DNA from: Chromera velia
Lineage: Eukaryota > Sar > Chromeraceae
DNA: 35,394 bases
Assembly: GCA_018398765.1 (NCBI GenBank)
Contig: JAHBMJ010000919.1
Coordinates: 1-35,394, forward strand
Reading direction: 5' to 3'
Numbering within the stretch: position 1 is the first letter of the stretch; every line of letters begins with the position of its first letter. The translations under genes and the position numbers were made by a program. Below are positions 10,856-20,199 of this stretch, one piece after another. Under the pieces are notes generated by a model, which was given only the letters and a program-made list of their open reading frames with translations, had not been told where the DNA came from and searched no databases.

Positions 10856-10860
10856 CACTC
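10856..10860. repeat. Right 5-bp target-site duplication of the copia element
   Basis: CACTC, identical to 4919-4923. The carrier sequence resumes here as CAAGAAAGAGAAAGG. Confidence 0.92.
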
Positions 10861-11487
10861 AAGAAAGAGAAAGGTCTTCCGGCGATTTCATATAGGCTGC
10901 CCCCTAGAGTGTATCTTTCTGTTCCTGGGCAGACTTGTCACTTGAAGTCCACGGTGCACCAACCATTCGTTATTTCCTATTGGAACTAAGTTACCTGGAC
11001 CAGATGGAGTATGTCGGTATGCATTTTATCATCATTGATGCATCACAGCCCTTTATTCACTTCTGAGTCCAGGGAGGCCTCTTTGGCCTCTTCAGGTGTT
11101 AGAGCTCAGACGTCCGTTCTTTGCACTCCCTGTGTGTATTGGAGTCGTTTTTTCTGTACCAAGCAGCTAGAGAGAGTCTAGAGAGGCGAACTAACGTCTC
11201 TTAGGTGAGTTGGATGGGGTTCAGAAGCGGGAAAAAAGGAAGGCAGGGCTCTCTTCTCCTTTCCCCATACGAGGCCAAAATCGTGCAGTGTGGGCGACGG
11301 GGTCTGGTTTGATTAGGACGCCCCCCATGTCCCGCCCGCCCACGTCCGTGCGTATAAGAAATGTGTGGTTCCCTAGTGTGTTTGCATCCCCCCCATATAG
11401 TTGTGAAAACAAAAAAAAAACAAAAAAAAAATGGTCTGGAGAGCATTTTTTTTTTTGTTTGTTTTTTTGTTTGAAAATTACCCCTAG

Positions 11488-11499
11488 GATGTATAGTAG
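11488..11499. repeat. Right 12-bp direct repeat flanking the inverted-end DNA element
   Basis: GATGTATAGTAG directly after the element end AATTACCCCTAG. It matches 4129-4140 with one substitution. Confidence 0.7.
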
Positions 11500-11782
11500 T
11501 AATCAGATGTACTATAGATAATGAATTTAATTAATGTATATACAAAGGTAAGATTTCGGTCAAGCCTTACCGTCGAGGTCCCCAGAAAAACTACTAGAAA
11601 ACCTGTCTGACTCACTGATTCTCTCTAATTAAGTTAATCGACATGCATTCTGGCATGAACCGTCTCGGAGGTCCCTTTCAGTGACACGCTCTTTCTCATC
11701 ACGTCCAATGATTAGAAATAGAGAAGAAGCAAAGACGTCACGAGGGGTGCATGGGTGCCACGCACAGGTCCTCCTTGATCGA
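11500..11782. other. 3' flank of the AP-2 mu gene
   Basis: About 280 bp between the DNA transposon and the stop codon of the minus-strand adaptor gene. It probably contains the 3' UTR and polyadenylation region. No coding feature was recognised. Confidence 0.5.
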
Positions 11783-14700
11783 TCACACCCTGTGCGCGAA
11801 GGTTCCCGCCTTGGTGACCTTTCTGATCCACTTCAGGGCTTTGTAGTTCGACTTCTCCTGGACCCGAAAGAAGCGAACGCGGAGGCCCGAGGAAGTGAAC
11901 CCAGGAACCTGCATCAATCGGCAACACCGGGAGAAGAGGGAAAGGCAAAGGAGATAGAAAGGAAGCAAAGGAAAATGCAGGGGCAGATGCCGGCTGATGG
12001 GGAGACAAGACAAGAGAGACATCGCAATGGTATTCATTCATCCATACACAGAAACGATAAGTCCTCAAGACATGAGTGCAGCACCCCCGCTCCCTGATCA
12101 GATAGACAGACTATGTGTTCGTTGTTTCTTCTCCCTCCTTCCCTTTCTTCATGTCGTATAAAGCGAAAAAGAGAGGGATGGAGACAGCTAGACGGACCTG
12201 GAAGTCCATCGCGATGGGCGGCTTCACCCACTTGACCTCCTGGATGCTTGAGGCCAGCTCGACCTCCCCCACCAGTGTGTGCTCCATCTTCCCAGGGAAT
12301 CTGCGAATTCTCCAGACCAGACAATGCTGCTGGGGCTCTAGAGTCGCACGTCCGGCAGAGACCGTCTGCATGGCCAGAGGGAGGAAGGGAGGGAGAGGGC
12401 GCACAGAGAAGGGAAAAATGTCTGAATGTCCGCATTGATGGATGTATGAATGGGAGCATCTAAGGAAGAGTGAAAACGGAAAAGAGGGGGGAAACATTTG
12501 AAAGGAGGGAGACATGACAGACTACAAGAGCAAAGGAATGAGGGGGGCTCAAAGGCTGAAACAAGCACAAACGACAGGAATGCATCAAGGTTTCGTTCCA
12601 GCTCTACTCTCTGACTCTCGTCCCGCCTCCCCCTCCCTCTTGAATCCCAACCGCCTGTTCAGGCCCGCCAACCAACCTGCATGACTGCCTTCGCGGCATT
12701 CTTCGGAACGGGAATTTTGATCACCACGTTCTTCGCAGCCAGGCCCTTGTCGTAATTCGCGATGATTTTCAGAGAGACCTCCACCCGAGACCTGCATGCA
12801 TGCAGCCATAAATAAATTCATCCGATCATCCATCCAGTTCCGGCACCCTCATCAGGAAATGATTGTCGCCCCTTTACGATGCCTCTATGGACATGCACCT
12901 CGTTTGTCTTGGAGAAGACTCACAAAGAAGAGAGACAGAGAAATTCAGACAGATAGAATAGCAGACAGACAGGCAGGAAGGAAAACACACGGCACAGACA
13001 CAAAATACGTTTCCTTCTTCCCCCCCCCTTCATGCACACAACGAACAGAGAGACAGACAGACTATATGTTTCTTCTTCTTCTCCCTCCTTTTCTTCATAC
13101 AGAAAGACAGACTATATGTTTCTTCTTCTCCCAGACAGACACAGACAGACAGACAGACAATATCGTCTTTTCAGACAGACTATATTAATATCGTCTTTTC
13201 TTTACTTCACTTTTCAGACTATATTTCTTCTTGTCCCTTCTTTTCTTCATGAACACAATAGACAAAAAGAAAGACAGACAGACAATACGGTTTCTTTCCG
13301 TCCTCTTGTTCATGAACACAACAGACTACATGTTTCTTCTTCTTCTCCCTCCTTTTCTTCATGTACACAACAGACAGCCAGGCAACCAGACAGATTCTCT
13401 CTTTCCTTGTTCTCTTCAGACGGATAGATGGGCAACCTGGCAGGGGCTAGACAGATATAGACTTCCTCTTTTTTTTTGTCCTCCAGACAGATAGACAGAC
13501 GAATAGAAATGCAAACAAAAACAAAAAACTGGTGTACATACACGTGAATTTCCTCGCCCGTACCCCTTCTGACTTTCCGAACTCCCCTCTGATCCCTGTG
13601 CCCGTTCCCTTTCCTGTGCGTCCTGTCCTCTTCTGAAACTATACCTGCCTCGACAACCAGCGTCTATTTACTTTCGTACAACTCGGCCGTCGCAGAGCTG
13701 GCCCACAGGTCTCTTCCTCTCCGTCGCTCCCTCATTTCCCCTGCTGATACTTACTTCCCAGGTCTCTCTCTTCGTGCTTTCTGTCTCTTTGCAATCATCA
13801 TCTCACCGACTCCGACTTTCCATCTTTCCCTCTTCCTGTGTTTCCTTCCTTTCTTTTTTTCTTTCTTTCTATCTTTTCCCTCGCTCTTTCCTGTCTTCCT
13901 TCCTTCCTTCCTTACTTACTTACTTCCCCTCGCTCTTACCTGTCCCTGCTCCTTGTCTACTTCCTTGTTTTCGTGCTTTCTCCCTCTCTCCACTCCGTCT
14001 CTCTCGGCATCCGCGCGCTTCTCTTCTCCTCCCTCTCAGGCTGACCTCTTTTCCTGAACGAAGGGAAGGATGAGGTACGGCAAGTTGACGTTGTCCGTGA
14101 TGCGGTAGGTCATCAACTCAAAGTTGCCGTCTGGTGGGATGAACGTGATCGTCCTCTCGAGGTCGTATTTCGACAATCGAACGCACTGGTGGAAACGGAC
14201 GTCATCCAAGGCAATGGCACCACCAGGGGCACCACCACCCGCAGGCGTCCCCTTGGACGGTGCACTGCCACTGGATGCTGCGGCCCCGCCACCCGCATCT
14301 TTCCCCCCTCTGGTGTTCATAACCAATTTGTCATTCATCCCAAATTTGCACTCAGGCATGCCACTCAATTTCGAGTTCACGTTCACCTGTCCGGACACGT
14401 CTGCCCTCAACACCTGACCCTTGACAGAAATCAGAGCGTTAACAGACTCTACCACATCAATGTACACCTCGTTCCGCCGATATTTGATTCCCTCCGCCCT
14501 CCAGGAACAGCTGCCTGTGGCTTGCACGGTGATTTTGGACAGCTGCTCCTGGTCGTTCAGATTGGCGGTCTTGCCTCCATGGCTGGTGATGTACTTCTTC
14601 AAGATGTCAATCTCCAAAATTTGGGGGAGACCGAAGTCCAAAATTTCATCCAGAAGCTCATAAATAAGAACAAAGTGCTTGCGGATGTTGGCCTCGTCCA

Positions 14701-14992
14701 ATTTTCCGTTCATGTAGGCCTTGAGGACATCCGTCATCTTGTAGAGGAACTTCAGGATCAACACCACGTTCGCGTCTGTCTTGGTCGTCGCAACAAAAAT
14801 GAGCTCTCCAATGACAACGTGCACAAAGTGACACTGCCCAATGGGCACAATAGGCATGTCACCCGCCTCTTTGGTGGCAATTACGCTGTTGCAGTACAGG
14901 GTTGCTTCTGTTCGGGTGACATCGTCTTTGTAAGACCTGTGTATGAGGATTTCACCCTTGTGATTGATGATCATGACAGAAGAAATCGTCAT
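11783..14992 (-). CDS. AP2M1: AP-2 complex subunit mu (clathrin adaptor medium chain), complete, 4 exons
   Basis: Exons by splice sites and homology: 14992-14046, 12791-12677, 12365-12198 and 11908-11783; introns are 1254, 311 and 289 nt, all GT-AG. The joined frame gives 451 residues against about 435 in animals. The N-terminal longin-like domain carries NHKGEIL and ELLDEILDFGLPQ. A QATGSCSW segment places Thr159 where the kinase-regulated Thr156 of animal mu2 sits. The mu homology domain starts near EGIKYRRNEVYIDV and holds SGMPECKFGMNDK and FHQCVRLSKYD. In the YxxPhi cargo pocket, Asp179, Trp437 and Arg439 match known contact residues, while Phe is replaced by Tyr177. A Gly/Ala/Ser insert lies at about 229-258. 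Mu2 binds tyrosine sorting signals and phosphoinositides at the plasma membrane during endocytosis. The ATG at 14992 gives a normal-length N terminus. AP-2 rather than AP-1 or AP-3 is favoured by overall similarity. Confidence 0.95.
13050..13380. repeat. Degenerate minisatellite in intron 1 of the AP-2 mu gene
   Basis: A unit of about 45 bp is repeated imperfectly: an ACAGACAGAC run, then ACTATATG, then TTTCTTCTTCTTCTCC, then a TTCTTCATG end. Instances are at about 13055-13100, 13105-13135, 13210-13252 and 13320-13365. A similar unit lies in intron 3 at about 12105-12155. Confidence 0.75.
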
Positions 14993-15866
14993 CCTGCCAC
15001 CCTCTCTGCTTTTTTCAGCTTGATACGCAAACAGGAAGAAAGGAGACGACGTCTCTGGAAGGGCGACTGAGTCGGGGCTACCGTTGCTTGCCCATTGATT
15101 TGCTCTGAAGCCACAGTCAAATCGCCGCGTCCTCTTTGACTGAGCTGATCGCGGGTTCTGTATAGACTGTCAACACGACTCTTCCGTTTAACGTACAGTC
15201 TTTTTTGCAGTTTCAACTGTCAGAGGATGATGATCGGACCAACATCATCAACATGATCTATGCAGGATAGTATAACCATGTATAACCACCTCGCAAGCTC
15301 AGTAACCATGTATAACCACCTCGCAAGCTCAGTGGGTATGCCGGGGCCCTGAAGAATTGATTGCATTGTATTGTGGCATGGAGTACATATTTTGTTTGAG
15401 TCACGCATAAACGGAAGATTGAACTCCTAGAAAAAAAAGAAGAGGAAAAGTGATGTGGTCTATATAAAGATTTAGGCCGTTTATACATTTGAAGAACGAG
15501 GGAATGTTTTATGAATCTGAATGACTGTTCTTTTAAATGCATTCGGTTCAGCCTAGAAATTTAGTACTAGTAATGGCTTAGGGTAGCGCAGAACTGGGGA
15601 GGCTAGGAGATGATATTAGGAGGACACACACTCACTACGTATATATAGAAGTCTCTTCATGTAGGTCATGTTCAGGGAAGACATCACTTCACACAGATGC
15701 AGTCAGCCTAGTGTCTGACCGACAGACAGACGTGCACGTGCATACATGCATGTAATAGTGACTATGATACTAGTCACTCTGTCTATGTTTCCATCCATCT
15801 AGGATCAGCTGTCATGCAAGTTACTACTCACCCCCTCATGGCAGACGATCATACAAACACACAAGT
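14993..15866. other. Upstream region of the AP-2 mu gene and unassigned DNA
   Basis: The first ~200 bp upstream of the minus-strand start codon should hold its 5' UTR and promoter; no element could be assigned. The rest contains a two-copy tandem repeat (15274-15333) and no recognisable coding sequence. Some of it may be the terminal part of the copia fragment that begins at 15867, but no LTR was recognised. Confidence 0.45.
15274..15333. repeat. Perfect 30-bp tandem duplication
   Basis: Two adjacent identical copies of a 30-bp unit starting AACCATGTATAACCACC and ending AAGCTCAGT. Seen directly. The perfect identity indicates a recent duplication. Confidence 0.92.
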
Positions 15867-16948
15867 TCACAAATAGATCGAATCCCCAAACCCGATTGGC
15901 TTGGTGACAGCATTCGCTGCCTGCAGCTCACGAGGGACCCAAATCACTTTTGCCTTCACTTGCCTGCATCTTACTGCATCTCTCAATATACCAGTCGAGC
16001 TACTTCTGCATTCCAGTGTTGGATTCGGCCACACCAGATCATATCTGATTGTAGAGTGGATTGCAGTCAATCAAGAACTCGACTGACATGTCTTTCTGAA
16101 GAGACCAACTAAACAAAATCAGACGGGGAGCTTTCTTCAGGCAACCTCCCTGAACCTAAGTGTCACTTAAAAAAATATAATCAAGATGATCTCTATCTGT
16201 GGCATTGTTTTTCAAGAGACTGTCCACGCCTTCGGCATAGACGGTCAAGACACCGTTCAAATATGCGGCTTTGGCTTTCAAGACACCGTAAATGATCCAC
16301 GCCTGCGGCGCGGACTTTCAAGCTTATCTAAAAATGCGGCTTAAACTTTCAAGTGGTAGTTAGCTTCAGGGAGGTCCTTCACGCATTCTTTCCATTCCAC
16401 TGTCTCTGATGCAGTCGAACTCCCCAGCTTCCCTGTCATACGCATTGACCTCCATGCAAACACATTATAGAGCTGATCACCTGCCTTCCATATAAGATCC
16501 ACCAACAATGTAAGCCATGTATGTCTCCCTGAGTACCTCGATCTCTCTTTCAAACGATCGACGAATCAACGAAGAAGACCATCTTCAGCAAGCCAGAACG
16601 AGACAGTCTGCGAAGATTCAAACCTTCAAGATCATTCTTGATTGCATTCAAAATATGAACAGCGATGTCCAGATAACGCTTAGTGGGTGTGGGTGTGTAT
16701 TTGGACAGAACATCATACCAGACATGCCAGAATGGAGACAACCTCCCTCCCCACCCCAGGCATCCGACCACCGTCGCATACAGTATCACTTCCTTAAGAG
16801 ACATGTTAGGCACTTCATCTTCCTTCAACTCAAGATCTTTCTTTGTGTATGAAGAAGTTGCCCCTACCCCCTTTCGTGAAATCTTGAATTCACGAAACAA
16901 CTTCTCAGTGTCCACCCACCCCCGGGGGCCCTGAAGATAGAAAGTCAT
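15867..16948 (-). pseudogene. Copia-like fragment: RT C-terminus and RNase H
   Basis: Three minus-strand frames form the tail of a pol gene. 16948-16550 matches the post-palm connection, with a YLDIAVHILNAIKNDLEGL segment like the copia kRYL...GL block and a closing FFVDSSIV, where Asp begins RNase H. 16553-16341 continues RNase H with a probable Glu region (SSTASETVEWKEC). 16070-15867 holds its end, KVIWVPRELQAANAVTK, where the usual AD is changed to AN. The integrase and Gag parts are absent, so the copy is 5'-truncated. A ~250-bp stretch between the last two frames (16090-16340) contains small internal repeats and looks inserted. It is not closely similar to the element at 4924-10855. Confidence 0.75.
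16090..16345. repeat. Short-repeat insertion inside the RNase H remnant
   Basis: TTCAAGACACCGT occurs twice, at about 16245 and 16277, each near an ATGCGGCTT/GGCTTT word, with CGCCTTCGGC and CGCCTGCGGC variants between. ATGCGGCTTAAACTTTCAAG closes the block. It reads as a few degenerate ~45-bp units. It interrupts the RNase H coding remnant. Origin unknown. Confidence 0.5.
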
Positions 16949-17433
16949 GGATACGTTACATTTACGTTCATTCCCTTAAAAATCTATGCCTGAATACTTG
17001 AAATGATATGAATGTATGTCAAGCTTTCTGATCTTTCTGAAGTCTATTTCATCCTACAGATGACGAATCAACGAATCAATCGACCCAAACCCAATTATGC
17101 CAAACATATCATCGATCTAATTCACGAGCACATTCTTCTTCTCATCAAGTGCAATGCTCAATTCCATTTTCATAAACCAGAGGCTAAGAACTCTAAATAT
17201 GTTGATATGCATTCAAAGGTTCCTTGACATATAAGTTTGACCTAGAAAAGTTCACACAACGTTCAGTTAAACAGATTAATCAGTCGCTAGAAGGCAGGCT
17301 GATGCTTTTCTGATGTCAGGCCACGTCAGATTGCTACATGACGCCAGAGTGGCCAGTGCGGCCACATAAATCATACGCGTGCCTCACGGTGCCGCCACTC
17401 CGCAGGCCCGTCGCATGCCCACCGCTCGTAGCC
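16949..17433. other. Unassigned DNA
   Basis: No recognisable protein domain was found. A 71-codon plus-strand frame at 17012-17227 has no family features. The last ~100 bp are GC-rich, unlike the neighbouring AT-rich DNA. Confidence 0.5.
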
Positions 17434-17441
17434 ACCCTACA

Positions 17442-17631
17442 TACGCTGTACGCACTCTTGAATTTTTGGTAAAGCCTCTTTGAAAAGTGAAATTTATGGT
17501 TCTTAAAGGGGGTTTTAGCATGTTTTTAGGGGGGTTTTAGCCCCTAATAACAAGCGTTTTTGCCCAGAAATGAATTTTTGGCAGCTGATAACCAAAAAGT
17601 AAACCAATGGTTCATAAGTGCGTGCAGTACG
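17442..17631. mobile_element. 190-bp MITE, copy 1
   Basis: Ends carry inverted words CTGTACGCACTC and GTGCGTGCAG. The interior matches the second copy (22581-22770) along its whole length, including TGAATTTTTGG, AAAGGGGGTTTTAGC, GAATTTTTGGCAGC and ACCAATGGTTCAT. The flanks ACCCTACA (17434-17441) and GGCCTACA (17632-17639) agree at 6 of 8 positions, a decayed 8-bp duplication. An 8-bp duplication suggests a hAT-type transposase as the mobilising enzyme, but this is inference. It has no coding capacity. Confidence 0.82.
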
Positions 17632-17639
17632 GGCCTACA

Positions 17640-17995
17640 CCTGCCCGCTGCTCAAAGCCGATGACCACGCTCAGTTCCAATTTTTTCAGATAAACGCGGA
17701 TACACAAACTCTGTAAGGTATATATACAAGTAAGCAAAACAAGCTAACATGGACACTGACGGACGTGCATACACAAACGAACCATGAGTAAAGACAGAAG
17801 TCGGAATGCTGAGCCTGACCACACATACGCTACTCTGCATTAAAAAAGACACACGACTGACTCATTTCTTTTCCCTAATCCTCTTCATCTCTCCAGAACT
17901 CACATGCATGCATTCCACTCCATAAACCTGTTATTTGTGCCCAAATAGAATTTATCTCTCTGCTCCTCAACTGCCACCTACACTTACCCATTGCT
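17640..17995. other. Unassigned DNA
   Basis: No recognisable feature. The part nearest 18000 may be the 3' flank of the minus-strand gypsy integrase tail that follows; no LTR was recognised. Confidence 0.45.
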
Positions 17996-18012
17996 TGCTT
18001 CTCTTTTTCTTA

Positions 18013-18540
18013 TTATCTTCTCTTCTCCTTGAATACATGTAGTGCTTCCTTTGTATATGTCAGATTCATAGCAGGCTCCCACAATACATTCTCTTTACTC
18101 TCTCTTTTCCACCATACCAGATAGTGCGCCTGCTTATTTATCTTCCTGTGATCAAAGATCTCTTCCACTTCATACTCTACCTCTTCTGAGGTAGACAACC
18201 GAATGGCAGGTGGCGGATCGTCCTTCCCTTTCTCGTACTTCTTCAGGTAGAACACATTGATCACATTATGACCCCTCACCCCTGCAGGGAAAATCAGCTC
18301 ATACGCATTGCTTCCCACTTTCTTTTCTACCTCAAAGGGTCCATAAAACATAGGTTCAAGCTTCCCACTTAGCTTTTTGCTTCCCTTGAAGTATGCAGTA
18401 CGTACAAGCAAAAAGTCCCCTGAGGTAAACGAAACTTCCTGTTAGACTTTCTGTATACATGGATCTACTTGTCGAGCTGTTTGTTCTCTTGCTTGCTCGA
18501 GTTGTTCCTTTGCCCTCGTCTAGAGGGCCGCACTCCCTAG
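18013..18540 (-). pseudogene. Ty3/gypsy chromovirus integrase tail with chromodomain
   Basis: The main frame (18411-18013) begins in the integrase C-terminal region, with LEPMFYGPFEVEKKVG and NAYELIFPAGVRGHNVINV, the GPY/F module of Ty3/gypsy integrases. It continues with a chromodomain: YEVEEIFDHRKIN, HYLVWWKRES, NVLWEPAMNL, ending in a Lys-rich tail. The aromatic residues of such domains are visible (Tyr in EYEVEEI, Trp-Trp in LVWWK, Trp in VLWEP). Chromovirus chromodomains steer insertion to heterochromatin. Upstream in the same frame (18530-18412) a RAKEQLEQAREQTARQVD segment, normally leading to a VGD/SGD motif, is interrupted by a stop. The catalytic core, RT and LTRs are missing, so this is a truncated remnant. 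It is the only gypsy-type sequence seen in the window. Confidence 0.88.
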
Positions 18541-18711
18541 CGCACTCCAGATGCCCCCCCCTGCTTTAGCTATGTCTCTTAAAATGTTATAGATGGAATA
18601 TGAAGAAACCATTAAAACTAGCATATGAAGCAGATTTTAGAGCATCATGTTGGGCTAGTTAAAACTTTGTCTTTCAAATATTAGGCTATGTTTTTATCTT
18701 TCCCAGCTCTG

Positions 18712-19223
18712 TCGCCAGCTTCTGTTGGGCTTAGGGTCTGTTGGGCTGTGTTGGGCCTATTGGGCGGTGCCCAACAGTACAAATGGCCCAACAGCAGCCC
18801 AATATCACTTTAAAGTGCACAACAGATATTGTAGAGCCTTTTAGACCAACTAAAAAGCACGCAATCAAAAAGAACAAAATTAGAGCTCAATGTTGCTTCA
18901 ATATGAGCTTTTTACTCTTTATGAAACGTAAAAAATGGTTGTTTGAAAATGAGCCACATTTTTTAGAGGTTAAAGGTCTTAACACCGCCCCTCACTTTCA
19001 AACAACGATTTTATACGTTCTATAAAGAGTATAAAGCTTATATTAAAACAATATTTAGCTTTAATTTTGGTTGTCTTGATTGCATGATTTTTAGTTGGTC
19101 TAAAAAGCTTTACAATGTCTGTTGTGCACTTGAAAGTGATGTTAGGCTACTGTTGGGCCATTTGTACTGTTGGGCACCGCCCAACACGCCCAACACAGCC
19201 CAATGCCCAACAAAAGCTAGCGA
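18712..19223. mobile_element. ~510-bp foldback (long inverted repeat) element
   Basis: The two halves are inverted copies almost to the centre. The left end TCGCCAGCTTCTGTTGGGC mirrors the right end GCCCAACAAAAGCTAGCGA. Inside, GGGCGGTGCCCAACAGTACA mirrors the reverse complement near 19150-19180, TAGACCAACTAAAAA (about 18842) mirrors 19088-19103, and a further ~100 bp of weaker symmetry reaches the centre near 18965. TGTTGGGC occurs many times in both outer arms. No coding capacity. Target duplication not found, so the exact edges are uncertain by a few bases. Confidence 0.8.
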
Positions 19224-19447
19224 TATGACATCGTTCAATTTTAAGACACCACAATGTAGCCCAACATCATGATTGTACAGATATAAACCAGCTAACATGA
19301 TTCAGCATGATGTGCTTTATTTGGTAGTTTCAGCCGTTTGTGTACATCAATCATTTAGGTTCCTATTCAAGATGACCAAAATTGGGGTAGAATTTATATA
19401 TAAGACCAAGTACGGCCCCCTAGGCCTTATACACCTATATCAACCGC

Positions 19448-20150
19448 ATGAGGCCTCGTGATGTGCCTTTTGCTAACTGGATCCGGGACGCGGAGAAGTT
19501 GATGATCGAATTGGGTCAGGTGCCTTTGCCTGAAAGAAAGCTTGACGGCACCTTTGAGACCGACGCGTCCTGCCTATCAGGGGAGAGGGGCAAAGTTGTC
19601 TACTATGATATCACCGCCAGCCCGCCCATCATCACCGAGGTTTATATGACTCTAAAGGATAACTGCGGGTCAGAGATGCTTACAGTCGAGTTGAACAGAG
19701 ACATCGCAGACAAAACACTGTCCTGGCAGGCTCTTTGCATGATATTTGCAAAGTACTTCACATCCACATTCCCGGATCAGGAGAGAAGGGGGAATAAGGA
19801 AGGGTATATCATGGTTTCTCAAGAAGAGTAAAAACGAATACAACAGCAGCAGCAGAGGCAACAGCCTCAGTATCCCCAGCATCAACAGATGTAGCAGCAG
19901 CAGAGTTGGAACAGGGGATGGGGAGGAAGAGGGCGTGGAGGATACAGAGGTGGCAGAGGAAGGTATGGACGGGGTGGCGGCAGGTATGGAGGAGGAGGGG
20001 ACAAGGGCTTCGGCGGCAATGCCGGCCAGCACTCCTCTCCCTCTTCCAACCGTGGAGAAGGATCAAAACGCAGGGAATCACCAAAAGGGGAGTTGCCAAC
20101 CCGAGCAGCAAAGCAAGAACTTCTAGACCGAGAATAATGGTGAGCAAGCC
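19448..20150 (+). pseudogene. Gag remnant of the plus-strand copia-like element, with RGG-type tail
   Basis: A 127-codon frame (MRPRDVPFANWIRD...) has the helical, charged look of a retroelement capsid (LTVELNRDIADKTLSWQALC). It ends in a stop at 19831, but the same frame continues: a Gln-rich run, a second stop near 19894, then an Arg/Gly/Tyr-rich stretch (GGRGRGGYRGGRGRYGRG and more) and a Lys/Ser-rich end to the stop near 20135. No C-x2-C-x4-H-x4-C motif appears in this part. An RGG-type tail can bind RNA and may replace the usual zinc knuckle; this is inference. The start at 19448 is the first ATG after an in-frame stop, but the family's N terminus may be longer and the 5' LTR was not found. 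Confidence 0.65.
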
Positions 20151-20199
20151 AGCCTCTTTGTCTTTCCTCTTATGGTTTTTAACCTCTTTTTCTTCGCGT

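Larger units (their letters stand above)
4141..11487. mobile_element. DNA transposon with inverted ends, split by a copia insertion
   Basis: The left end reads CTAGGGGTAATT and the right end AATTACCCCTAG, a perfect 12-bp inverted repeat. The similarity continues inward: A/T runs, then a shared block containing GGACGTGGGCGGGCGGGACA (about 4208-4230, inverse at about 11325-11350), then a CATACGAnGCCAAAA block. With the retrotransposon (4924-10855) and one 5-bp duplication removed, the element is about 1.4 kb. No transposase motif was recognised. A ~50-codon frame (DMIVCEALKKEKG...) becomes continuous across the copia insertion point once that insertion is removed, so the carrier may hold a degraded or captured gene fragment. 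It is probably non-autonomous. The superfamily is undecided because a 12-bp duplication fits no common class well. Confidence 0.7.

Noticed and set aside
14189-15070. Long plus-strand frame of 293 codons
   Set aside because: It is the antisense shadow of AP-2 mu exon 1, with no family features.
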